The notes under the pieces: model-generated | What the model saw: the letters and a program-made list of their open reading frames with translations, nothing else | Told to the model about the DNA's origin: nothing | The model's database searches: none | Assembly: GCA_002351535.1 (NCBI GenBank) | Contig: DEGR01000022.1 | Span: 1-16,563, forward strand | DNA from: Lachnospira sp. UBA2821 | GTDB lineage: Bacteria; Bacillota; Clostridia; Lachnospirales; Lachnospiraceae | Length of the DNA stretch: 16,563 bases | Reading direction: 5' to 3' | In this document: positions 1-7,407 of the stretch, in pieces | Numbering within the stretch: the stretch's first letter is position 1 | Layout of the letters: the number at the start of each line of letters is the position of its first letter | Translations under genes and position numbers: made by a program

Positions 1-64
1 AGCCGGAAGGCTGAACTGTTACTCATTACTAATAAAACCATGCGTGTATTTTAAATGCGTTTTA

Positions 65-93
65 TTGACTTATATCTGCATTTGACTTAATAT
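65..93 (+). promoter_or_regulatory. Predicted sigma-A promoter of the shikimate dehydrogenase gene
   Basis: A -35 box TTGACT (65-70) and a -10 box TAATAT (88-93) are separated by exactly 17 bases. The start codon lies about 40 bases downstream. The match is five of six at -35 and four of six at -10. It is the only well-spaced pair I see in the leader and fits a monocistronic gene read away from its neighbours. No operator or riboswitch fold is visible in positions 1-120. Confidence 0.55.
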
Positions 94-132
94 AGAAAAA
101 AGAAAAAATAATTATTAGAAATGAGGTTTATT

Positions 133-996
133 ATGCAAATTACAGGACATACACAACTTACAGGTTTACTTGGAACACCGGTTGCACACAGCATTTCACC
201 TATGATGCACAACGAATCGTTCAGACAGCTCGGTCTTGATTATGTCTATCTGTGTTTTGACGTAGATGTCGATAATCTCGAAACAGTTGTTACAGGTTTA
301 AAAAACGCCGGAATTAAAGGATTTAACTGCACCATGCCGGTAAAAAACCGAATGTTTGAACTGTGTGATGAAGTAAACGATTCTGCCAAAATTATTGGAG
401 CCGTAAACACAGTGTTAAACGATAACGGTAAATTAATCGGATATAACACTGATGGCATGGGATACATGCGTGCAGTAAAAGACGCCGGACATGATATAAT
501 TGGCAAAAAGATGACTCTTTTAGGTGCCGGAGGTGCGGCAACTGCAGTATGTGCACAGGCTGCTCTTGACGGAGTTAAAGAAATTAATGTATTCAGCCTT
601 AAAGACCAGTTCTTCCCAAGAGCCGAGAAACTCATAGAGAGGATTAATAACAACACTAACTGTAAAGCGACCTTGTACGACTTAGATGACAAAGATTTAC
701 TTAAATCTTCTATTGCATCGTCTGATATTCTTACTAACGGTACTCCTGTCGGTATGGCACCAAATACAGATGCATGTGTTATAGATGATGAAAGTGTATT
801 CAGACCTGAGCTTATAGTATCTGACGTTATATATAACCCGGAAGAAACCAAACTCCTTAAAATGGCAAAATCCCATGGATGCAAAACTTTTAACGGATTG
901 TATATGCTGCTTTATCAGGGGGCAGAAGCTTTTAAAATATGGACAGGCAAAGAAATGCCTGTTGAACTTGTAAAAGAGAAATATTTCACGAGATAA
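133..996 (+). CDS. aroE: Shikimate dehydrogenase, YdiB-like (shikimate/quinate dehydrogenase)
   Basis: Catalyses reversible reduction of 3-dehydroshikimate to shikimate in the cytosolic aromatic amino acid pathway. YdiB-type members can also use quinate. The 287-residue product has the full family layout: substrate-binding Ser20 and Ser22 (HSIS), catalytic Lys71, Asp107 in GYNTDG, a Rossmann loop GAGGAA at about 131-136, and Gln262 in LYQGA. After the second Rossmann strand it reads S-L-K-D-Q-F-F (155-161) rather than the NRT of NADP-specific AroE. The Asp158/Phe160 pair and most of the C-terminal half (SDILTNGT, CKT-NG, QGAE-F-WTGK) resemble E. coli YdiB, so NAD use is plausible (inference). 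I chose the ATG at 133 over the in-frame ATG at 121 because GAGG at 123-126 gives a Shine-Dalgarno site six bases upstream. The gene stands alone and ends before a strong hairpin. Confidence 0.93.
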   Translation: MQITGHTQLTGLLGTPVAHSISPMMHNESFRQLGLDYVYLCFDVDVDNLETVVTGLKNAGIKGFNCTMPVKNRMFELCDEVNDSAKIIGAVNTVLNDNGKLIGYNTDGMGYMRAVKDAGHDIIGKKMTLLGAGGAATAVCAQAALDGVKEINVFSLKDQFFPRAEKLIERINNNTNCKATLYDLDDKDLLKSSIASSDILTNGTPVGMAPNTDACVIDDESVFRPELIVSDVIYNPEETKLLKMAKSHGCKTFNGLYMLLYQGAEAFKIWTGKEMPVELVKEKYFTR

Positions 997-1014
997 AGGT
1001 ATTTTTTCAATATC

Positions 1015-1061
1015 AAAGAAGCCGCTGCATTAACGTTTATCGTTAATGCAACGGCTTCTTT
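1015..1061. terminator. Bidirectional rho-independent terminator
   Basis: A near-perfect hairpin has arms 1015-1035 and 1041-1061, one C/A mismatch and a 5-base loop (TTTAT). The left arm begins AAAGAAGCC and the right arm ends GGCTTCTTTT, so it has a T-run on the plus strand and a shorter one (TTCTTTGA) on the minus strand. It sits between convergent genes: 18 bases after the shikimate dehydrogenase stop and 17 bases beyond the stop of the large secreted protein. Confidence 0.9.
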
Positions 1062-1078
1062 TAGCTTCCGTTTTCTTA

Positions 1079-4000
1079 TTATTTTATTTTAACAGACTTA
1101 ACTGAACTAAATGCTGAATAATAATTTTTACCGTTTATATTTTTGTATGATTTTACTTTTACATATATAGTCTTTCTTGACTTAAGACCTGATATATATG
1201 CTGATGCCTCTGATGAGGTTACGGCAAGCTTATATTTACCATTCTTCTTTGTGGATGTATAAATTGCATATCCATCAGCATTCTTTGCTTTCGAATATGT
1301 AACTGTTAAATCCTGGTATGAAGATTTGATTTTCTTAATCTTAACAGGAGATACTGAAGTACCTGCAGTTATAGTAATACTTTCCTTACTTGCATATGTC
1401 TTTGAACCTGATTTGACATATGGACTTACAGAATACTGATATACTGTACCCGGTGTCAGCTTCTTAAGTGTTACATAATTCTTAGTAGATGTAGCAACTT
1501 TAACATATTTATTCTTCTTAGCATTAAATACACTTATTACATATCCGGATGCTCCTGTACTCTTAGACCATGTCAGTTTAAGTGATGTTGTTGCAGTTGA
1601 TGACATCTTACCACTCTTAGGTGTCTTTGGATATATGATAAAGTATACTGTTTTACTTCCTGTAAAGTTACCTTTTCCTGTTATTTTTACAGTTGCTTTT
1701 CCCGGATTCTTATTTCCTGAATACTTAACTGTATAATCTGTTCCTTCTGAAAGAGAATTATTTCCCATATTCACAGATAAATAATTCATCTTTATACTCT
1801 TGCCTGTATATATAACATTTTCAAGTCCAGTAATCTTTGCAGACGATAATGACTTTTTCTTAATTGTAAATGTCTTAATAACAGAATCCGAATAATTGCC
1901 ACTACCATTAATAGTAAGTGTAGCTGTACCTGCTGAATAGTTATTCTCATAACTTACATTATAATCAGTTCCATCAGCTAATTCTTTGGTACCATCTTTA
2001 ACCGTAATCTTCTGTTCCTGATAATTAAAATTATATGTTACATCTTTAATTCCTGATACAGTTATATCTGCTGATGACATTGATTTTGGAATTATGCTAT
2101 AGCTTCCTGATGTAGTTCCTGTATAATTGCCAATACCTGTAAGTTCAACAGTAGCATATCCTACATTTATATTATTGTTATACTTAACTGAATAGTCTAC
2201 ATCTTTTGTTAATACTACTGCACTTCCTGTAGCACTATCTGTAACTACAAATTCAGGTGTTAATTCCTTGCCTGTATAAACACACTCTGCAATAGCCTCT
2301 ATCTGTACACCTGCAATATTTCTCTGTGTAATGTTAAATTCTTTCTCAATCTCACCAGAATAATTACCAATTCCTGTTATTTTAACTTTACCTTTTCCTG
2401 CTGCAGCATTATTAGTATATTCTAATGTGTAATCAACGTTTTCTGATAACTGGTTGTTCTTGTAATATACATATACATATGGCTTTAATTCTGCACCTGT
2501 GTATTCCATATCACCTACCTGAGCAGTTATATCAGAAGAAGTCATGTCTCTTGCAACAGATGTAATAACAATAGTAGCTGTCTTTCCACTCACCGTTGTT
2601 GCAGTAAGGTGTGCTGTTCCTGCCTTAACCGCAGATACCGTAATATGTTTCTGTGTATTTGTCGTTGTTGAATCATCGTATTCTGTCCACGATATAATTC
2701 CTTCTTCGCTTTCAGGAACTGACCATGTTACATGATCCGTTGTATTTGAAGGCGAAAGTGTTGCATATATGTTGACAGGATCATCACCTTTAACAACTGT
2801 TAATGCTGAAGCATTTAACTCTATAGATGTTGCCGGCTGAACAATGACTACATTAATACTTGCTGATACACCGGATGGTGCAGATACTGATATTGTCTGT
2901 GTACCGGGTGCCGTACCTGTAAGAACAAGAGTTTTCTTATCTTTGTCCTCTGCAGGTGTTGCAATACTAAGAATACCTTTTTCTTCTATCTTAGACCATG
3001 TAAATCCTGACACATCTGTAGTTCCATCACCAACAACTTCTATTCCGATAGTTGTTGGAACATTAGGATTAATATATATTGTATCCCTTATTGTCTGTCC
3101 ATCTTTAACAAAATTAATCGCATCAGCCGGTTTGATTACATTAATCTTAACGGTATCAACCGCACCCGATTCTGAAGTTGCGGTAAGTGTAACCGTACCT
3201 GTCTTTAATGCTGAAAATGCTAAAATCTTATCTGCTGCAGTTGTTTCATTCTTAGAAAGCTGTATTATTCCATCTGTATCAACAGACCATTTGATTTTAT
3301 CTGTTGTATCTGAAGGTGTCGTATCAGCATATATTCCTGTAATTGTCGTTCCAACGTTAACATTAATTGTATCTGCTGTAGAACCATTTGCCACAATATC
3401 AATCTTTTCAGCAGGTACATACACCTGAACTTTATACTCTGCCGACTTCTCAAAATCACCGCCATAAGACTTTAATATTATACTGAATTCTCCGGCTGTT
3501 GAAGCTGTAATTTCAAGATTATCTGCTGACAAATTGCACACAGCAACATTATTAGGATCTTTTACTGACCACTGTTTCATATCATTAACCTTCTTACCTG
3601 AATTACTGATAAGATTAGGAATTAGTACTGTCTTTCTGCCCTTTGGAATTCTTATAACCGGTCCATCTGCACTTGAAATAAACTGTGCATTTTTATCATC
3701 ATTGGCTATAGATATTGTATCTGCATGAACTGCTTCCTGAACAGTTACATTAATGCTTCCCTTTACTTCACTTACGTCACCTGTTCCTGTCGCACTTAAC
3801 TGGGTCTGTTCAGAATTCTTAATTCCTGTAATTCTTACATATCTCGCCTTTGTCTTCTCGTCAAAGTACTCTTCAGCCTTCACATAATCTGAATTACTTA
3901 CCTGCCAGTTAATTGGCTCTTCTGAATTATCAGGTGTTACACTAATTGCAATATCTCTGTACTGCCCTACTGGCACTTCGATTGATGTACTTGCAGGTGT

Positions 4001-5926
4001 AAATGCCTGCAATTTAGCATATACAACTACAGGTATTGTTACTGCTGCTTCTTTTCTTCCTTTAGGCTGAACAGTTACTGTTACTGTTCCAGTCTGATTT
4101 CCTGTTGTCATTACACCATTCTGGTCAATATTAAGTATATTAGTATCACTTGAAGTATATATCAGTGTCTCGTTAGGAGTTTTACCATCCTTATTCAACA
4201 ATTCTATGTTATTATTTCGTACATTTGCAACATATACCCTTTTGACTTTTTCTCCCGTCTTGACCTGATAATCAACAGGAATTCTATATTCTTTAACAAG
4301 ACTCTCTCTTGCCTCATCTGTAAATCCAAGTCCGTCATTTTCAAAACATTCAATAGCAACAATGTGTATTGTTAATCTATTATTTACTGTTCCATTCTTA
4401 AAGTCCTTTGCTTCACATATAATATAAAAATCACTGGCTTTATTAATATGTATATTAGTTTTTGTACTGTCCGGATTACTTATAGAAGCGACATTATCAT
4501 CACCTTTTATTCTCCATTCAACGTAATCTGTACTTTCTCCTATATCCGCTTCCATTGTAAGATCATCAGTTCTCTTTTTATCAAAACCACTTCCGTTTTT
4601 TACTTCTATGCCATCCATCTTAACTGTAAGAACACTGCATGGTTTACATATATATGTTCTCATTATACGTGTGGTATTGTTATTCATTGAGATACCTTTA
4701 ACAATTAATGGTTCAACACTTCCGGACTGCTTAGCGGCACAATACATATCATCTTTAGATATCTCTTTACCGTCGCATACATATCCTGCTATGGATATCT
4801 GGTCTCTGCCAAGATTAAGATCATTATTACTTACATCTTCATATCCGCCCGGAATAAAGTTTTCATTCAATCCTGCAAGAGATGTCCTTATATAATCCTG
4901 ACTATCATCATCAATCGTATAATTAATCTTAAAGTAACTTCCCTCATCCAGCTTTAACTGTGCGTAATCATCAAAATTATCGAAAACGTAATTTTCTGTA
5001 TTTTTAAGCTTTATATTACAGCTTACTATATCTGATTCTTCTTCCGTTAATCTATCAAGATTGATAAGTCTGTTACCATTTTCATCTATTGTTATGACAG
5101 GCTCATATACGTCAACCGAAATCTTAATATTATCTGTTGCCTTTTTAACTGTATAAGGAACTTCTATTTTCTTACCACTTCTTGACTGTGCAGTAATTGT
5201 AGCCGTACCTGCTTTACCTGTTAAAAGACTGACAGTAATTGTACTGTCATTTTCTGCTCTCTTTATCTGATTTGTAGTATTCGCATTATCAAGCAGCCAT
5301 CTTGAGTCAAATGTGCTGTATTTCTTTCCGTCTACAACAAAGCACAAAACACTTGCATCTGATGTTGACCATATAATATCATTTGAATAATGTGCTCCTT
5401 CAATAACACTCTGTACTGTTGTATTAATAGTTGTCTTTGCAGACACATCAAAACTGTCAGAACCTGTATATCTCACAGTATTATCACTGCTTATTGAAAG
5501 TTCTCTGTCATTAAGATACTCTGCTGTAAGACCTCTTCCCTTTGCAAAAGTCTCCGCTGTACTTCCCTGTGTACACCATATCTTTACACTCTGAAGATTA
5601 ATATCTGAACTGATATTAATAGTAGTATCAGGATTTCTGAATGTTATACCCTTTAACTTTGTTACATTAAGTGCATCCGCTGATGTAATGTTTACATTAG
5701 TTACATTCTCATCAAAGATAATCTCAGTAACCGCATCCGTCACAGATGTTACAGTGGCGTCACTTACTGTCTTTGATGACCAGTCAGTATTAATTTCTTC
5801 CTGTGTTTCCGTCTGACTTCCTTCTGCTGCCTTCGCTGTTATTCCATTTAGCTGAACTGATGTAGCTACCATGGCAACTGATAAAACAACAGATAAAATT
5901 CTCTGTTTCATAGAATTTTTTCTCAT
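1079..5926 (-). CDS. Large secreted multidomain protein (Ig-like Big2, MBG-type repeats, FN3)
   Basis: A 1615-residue exported protein that looks like a cell-surface scaffold or adhesin; the ligand is unknown and I see no catalytic domain. A signal peptide spans about 1-33 (basic start, hydrophobic 9-26, AKA-A cleavage site). Residues 52-138 look like a worn leucine-rich repeat of the BspA/LRR_5 kind, ending in the typical GSTAETFAKGRGL cap. Ig-like Big2 modules follow, clearest at about 585-636, 640-728, 839-932, 934-1029 and 1030-1124, with the pattern 'V..G....I.A...P......W.........G...ITA'. The segment 265-580 is not recognised. Four MBG-type repeats (1127-1433) and two fibronectin type III-like domains (1434-1521 and 1525-1613) finish the chain. 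The C-terminus is lysine-rich, with no LPXTG motif, SLH domain, choline-binding repeats or C-terminal membrane helix. The start is set by AAAGGAGG nine bases upstream. It is transcribed alone from promoters in the gap before it. Confidence 0.85.
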   Translation of the reverse strand: MRKNSMKQRILSVVLSVAMVATSVQLNGITAKAAEGSQTETQEEINTDWSSKTVSDATVTSVTDAVTEIIFDENVTNVNITSADALNVTKLKGITFRNPDTTINISSDINLQSVKIWCTQGSTAETFAKGRGLTAEYLNDRELSISSDNTVRYTGSDSFDVSAKTTINTTVQSVIEGAHYSNDIIWSTSDASVLCFVVDGKKYSTFDSRWLLDNANTTNQIKRAENDSTITVSLLTGKAGTATITAQSRSGKKIEVPYTVKKATDNIKISVDVYEPVITIDENGNRLINLDRLTEEESDIVSCNIKLKNTENYVFDNFDDYAQLKLDEGSYFKINYTIDDDSQDYIRTSLAGLNENFIPGGYEDVSNNDLNLGRDQISIAGYVCDGKEISKDDMYCAAKQSGSVEPLIVKGISMNNNTTRIMRTYICKPCSVLTVKMDGIEVKNGSGFDKKRTDDLTMEADIGESTDYVEWRIKGDDNVASISNPDSTKTNIHINKASDFYIICEAKDFKNGTVNNRLTIHIVAIECFENDGLGFTDEARESLVKEYRIPVDYQVKTGEKVKRVYVANVRNNNIELLNKDGKTPNETLIYTSSDTNILNIDQNGVMTTGNQTGTVTVTVQPKGRKEAAVTIPVVVYAKLQAFTPASTSIEVPVGQYRDIAISVTPDNSEEPINWQVSNSDYVKAEEYFDEKTKARYVRITGIKNSEQTQLSATGTGDVSEVKGSINVTVQEAVHADTISIANDDKNAQFISSADGPVIRIPKGRKTVLIPNLISNSGKKVNDMKQWSVKDPNNVAVCNLSADNLEITASTAGEFSIILKSYGGDFEKSAEYKVQVYVPAEKIDIVANGSTADTINVNVGTTITGIYADTTPSDTTDKIKWSVDTDGIIQLSKNETTAADKILAFSALKTGTVTLTATSESGAVDTVKINVIKPADAINFVKDGQTIRDTIYINPNVPTTIGIEVVGDGTTDVSGFTWSKIEEKGILSIATPAEDKDKKTLVLTGTAPGTQTISVSAPSGVSASINVVIVQPATSIELNASALTVVKGDDPVNIYATLSPSNTTDHVTWSVPESEEGIISWTEYDDSTTTNTQKHITVSAVKAGTAHLTATTVSGKTATIVITSVARDMTSSDITAQVGDMEYTGAELKPYVYVYYKNNQLSENVDYTLEYTNNAAAGKGKVKITGIGNYSGEIEKEFNITQRNIAGVQIEAIAECVYTGKELTPEFVVTDSATGSAVVLTKDVDYSVKYNNNINVGYATVELTGIGNYTGTTSGSYSIIPKSMSSADITVSGIKDVTYNFNYQEQKITVKDGTKELADGTDYNVSYENNYSAGTATLTINGSGNYSDSVIKTFTIKKKSLSSAKITGLENVIYTGKSIKMNYLSVNMGNNSLSEGTDYTVKYSGNKNPGKATVKITGKGNFTGSKTVYFIIYPKTPKSGKMSSTATTSLKLTWSKSTGASGYVISVFNAKKNKYVKVATSTKNYVTLKKLTPGTVYQYSVSPYVKSGSKTYASKESITITAGTSVSPVKIKKIKSSYQDLTVTYSKAKNADGYAIYTSTKKNGKYKLAVTSSEASAYISGLKSRKTIYVKVKSYKNINGKNYYSAFSSVKSVKIK
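1628..2548 (-). repeat. Four tandem MBG-type repeats inside the large secreted protein
   Basis: Protein residues about 1127-1201, 1202-1281, 1282-1357 and 1358-1433 repeat a unit of about 75 residues: an entry strand, YTGK/YTGA, then 'DYTV.Y.NN...G.A.V.ITG.GNY.G....F.I'. Units 1, 2 and 4 keep the Y-T-G motif. Unit 3 has lost it (VTYNFNYQEQ) but keeps DYNVSYENN and GSGNYS. Such repeats are common in secreted Firmicute proteins built from Ig-like modules. Confidence 0.8.
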
Positions 5927-5958
5927 AGAAACTTTCCTCCTTTTTCATTTCTTTTTAT

Positions 5959-5988
5959 ATTATACTTTAAGTGCCAAACTTATGAAAA
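5959..5988 (-). promoter_or_regulatory. Predicted proximal promoter of the large secreted protein
   Basis: On the minus strand a perfect -10 box TATAAT (5959-5964) follows a weak -35 box TTTTCA (5983-5988) with an 18-base spacer. It lies about 30 bases ahead of the start codon, with the ribosome site AAAGGAGG between them. The -10 is convincing; the -35 matches only four of six. Confidence 0.45.
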
Positions 5989-6013
5989 TCATATATGCGG
6001 ACACAAAAATACA

Positions 6014-6047
6014 GTATAATTATACAACAATATACCTAATTGTGCAA
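6014..6047 (-). promoter_or_regulatory. Second possible promoter overlapping a 12-base palindrome
   Basis: A perfect minus-strand -10 box TATAAT (6019-6024) lies 17 bases after TTGCAC (6042-6047). The -35 falls inside the 3' end of the yqeG gene. The -10 is embedded in the perfect palindrome GTATAATTATAC (6014-6025), which could be an operator half-site pair or simply an AT-rich coincidence. Confidence 0.35.
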
Positions 6048-6563
6048 TTTAACTTTGCTACTTTTTTTATCCTTTCTATAGAAAAACAAAACAATCTTTT
6101 CAAGATAGCGCTTCAATACTATCTGAATTTCTTCCTTAGGATGAATTGGTCTTACTAGTATTGTGTACATGCCAACCCTGTTTGCACCATATACATCCGT
6201 AAATATCTGATCACCAACAAATATTGTGCTGTTTTTATCTGTCCCCATTATTCCAAATGCTTTGTTATAACTCTTTCTCGACGGTTTATGTGCATTGTAT
6301 ATGAAAGGTGAATCTACCGCATCTGCAAACGGCTTTACCCTTGGCTCTTTGTTATTGGAAATAAGGCATGTCTTAAAGCCAATCTTTTTTAATTTTGCAA
6401 ATAAATTCTTCGCCTCATCCGTAGCAGGTTCTCCATGAGGCACCAATGTATTATCTATATCAAACAGTATACCTCTGTAACCTTTCTCATAATAGTCCTC
6501 AAAATCAAGCGAATATGTAGAATGCCTATATTCCTCGGGATAAAAGCTTTTTAATAATTTCAT
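6036..6563 (-). CDS. yqeG: YqeG-family HAD phosphatase (subclass IIIA)
   Basis: A 175-residue haloacid dehalogenase-type phosphatase of the YqeG family. The physiological substrate is not established. The motifs are intact: motif I D35-x-D37-x-T39 (FDIDNTL), motif II Ser69 (LISNN), motif III Lys93 followed by Pro, and motif IV GDQIFTD (117-123). There is no cap domain between motifs I and II, as expected for subclass III. Length and the N-terminal 'FYPEEY' segment fit the family. The start has GAGGA seven bases upstream and lies 19 bases after the nrdR stop, so the two are probably co-transcribed. The C-terminus (161-172) is rich in lysine and arginine. Confidence 0.93.
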   Translation of the reverse strand: MKLLKSFYPEEYRHSTYSLDFEDYYEKGYRGILFDIDNTLVPHGEPATDEAKNLFAKLKKIGFKTCLISNNKEPRVKPFADAVDSPFIYNAHKPSRKSYNKAFGIMGTDKNSTIFVGDQIFTDVYGANRVGMYTILVRPIHPKEEIQIVLKRYLEKIVLFFYRKDKKSSKVKLHN

Positions 6564-6582
6564 CTGTGATTCCTCTCTATTT

Positions 6583-7035
6583 TTACTTATCTAATAATTT
6601 TTTTAATTCAGACATAAATGTATTTACATCCTTGAACTCTCTGTATACAGATGCAAACCTCACATAAGCAACTGCATCGAGGCTCTTAAGCTTATCCATT
6701 ACAATTTCACCAATTACACTGCTTGGTATTTCTTTCTCTTCTTTATTGAAGATTTCGTTTTCCACCTCATCAATAATTGAATTCATCTCATCAACTGACA
6801 CAGGACGCTTATGACATGAACGGAATATCCCGGCTTCAATCTTTGAACGGTCATATATCTCTCTTGATTCATCTTTCTTTATTACCATTAATGGAATCGA
6901 CTCAACTTTTTCATATGTTGTAAATCGTCTGTTACACTTAAGACAGTGACGTCTTCTTCTGATAGAACTGTTATCATCTGCCGGTCTTGAATCAATTACT
7001 TTTGTATCTTCCTCTCCACAATATGGACACTTCAA
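6583..7035 (-). CDS. nrdR: Transcriptional repressor NrdR
   Basis: Represses ribonucleotide reductase genes by sensing ATP/dATP. The 150-residue product has an N-terminal zinc ribbon with Cys3, Cys6, Cys31 and Cys34, the SSIRRRRHC DNA-binding segment, and an ATP-cone domain at about 49-139 (VIKKDES-E-YDRSKI). I place the start at the TTG codon at 7033-7035, giving MKCPYCG, the usual NrdR beginning. GGAGG at 7044-7048 is then a well-placed ribosome site eight bases upstream. An in-frame TTG further up (7048-7050) would run through that ribosome site and is unlikely. It lies between the ylmC-type gene and yqeG on the same strand. I see no NrdR box or ribonucleotide reductase gene in the window. 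Confidence 0.95.
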   Translation of the reverse strand: MKCPYCGEEDTKVIDSRPADDNSSIRRRRHCLKCNRRFTTYEKVESIPLMVIKKDESREIYDRSKIEAGIFRSCHKRPVSVDEMNSIIDEVENEIFNKEEKEIPSSVIGEIVMDKLKSLDAVAYVRFASVYREFKDVNTFMSELKKLLDK

Positions 7036-7108
7036 TATTTTTTCCTCCAAAATAATATTTATCAGATTATATATGACTGACCATCTGACTTTTTATGGTA
7101 ATTATAGA

Positions 7109-7369
7109 TTAATAAGTGCACTTTTTCAATACATCTTCCTCATTTATTTTAACTAATACTATATCTTCACCTATCTGACACACACATTTGTAGGGAATGA
7201 TGTATTCCGACTCTCTTCCAAATATTCCACAAAGCTTCCCCTGTCCGGGAACAACAAGAGCCTGAATACATCCGTTGCACTCGTCAAATATTATATCACT
7301 TACAAAACCAAGTCTTTTGCAGTCACATTCATTTATCACTTCTTTTTGTTTTAAATCATATACTCTCAC
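7109..7369 (-). CDS. ylmC: YlmC/YmxH-family PRC-barrel protein
   Basis: An 86-residue single-domain protein of the YlmC/YmxH family, often found beside sporulation genes in Firmicutes; its biochemical role is not known. It has the short PRC-barrel pattern: an N-terminal 'DLKQKEVIN', 'LGFVSDIIFDECNG', then 'GKLCGIFGRESEYIIPY' and a final beta strand 'EDIVLVKI'. Cysteines 15 and 17 form a CDC that is not obviously a metal site. The start codon is GTG (7367-7369), supported by GGTGGGG just upstream. It follows sigG by 38 bases, so it is probably in the same transcript. Confidence 0.85.
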   Translation of the reverse strand: MRVYDLKQKEVINECDCKRLGFVSDIIFDECNGCIQALVVPGQGKLCGIFGRESEYIIPYKCVCQIGEDIVLVKINEEDVLKKCTY

Positions 7370-7407
7370 AGAACCCCACCATATAATACTCTATATATAC
7401 AATTATA

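Noticed and set aside
1..12. Small hairpin AGCC-GGAA-GGCT at the window edge
   Set aside because: Only four base pairs are visible and no T-run follows. It could be the end of a larger element beyond the window, but nothing supports that here.
246..884. A 212-codon open frame on the minus strand inside the shikimate dehydrogenase gene
   Set aside because: It is antisense to a clearly conserved enzyme, has no ribosome site and shows no recognisable family motif.
2844..3428. A 194-codon plus-strand open frame inside the large surface-protein gene
   Set aside because: It is the antisense shadow of Big2 modules; its valine- and threonine-rich composition simply mirrors the repeat coding strand.
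6036..6563. Displacement of aroE from a conserved yqeG-aroE cluster by the giant surface-protein gene
   Set aside because: yqeG and aroE are near each other in some Firmicutes, but this aroE is YdiB-like and on the opposite strand with its own promoter, so it may be an unrelated copy. The window cannot decide.
7036..7108. NrdR-binding boxes or a separate promoter upstream of nrdR
   Set aside because: A TATAAT is present on the minus strand, but no -35 lies at the right distance and no ACAC-type NrdR box is visible.
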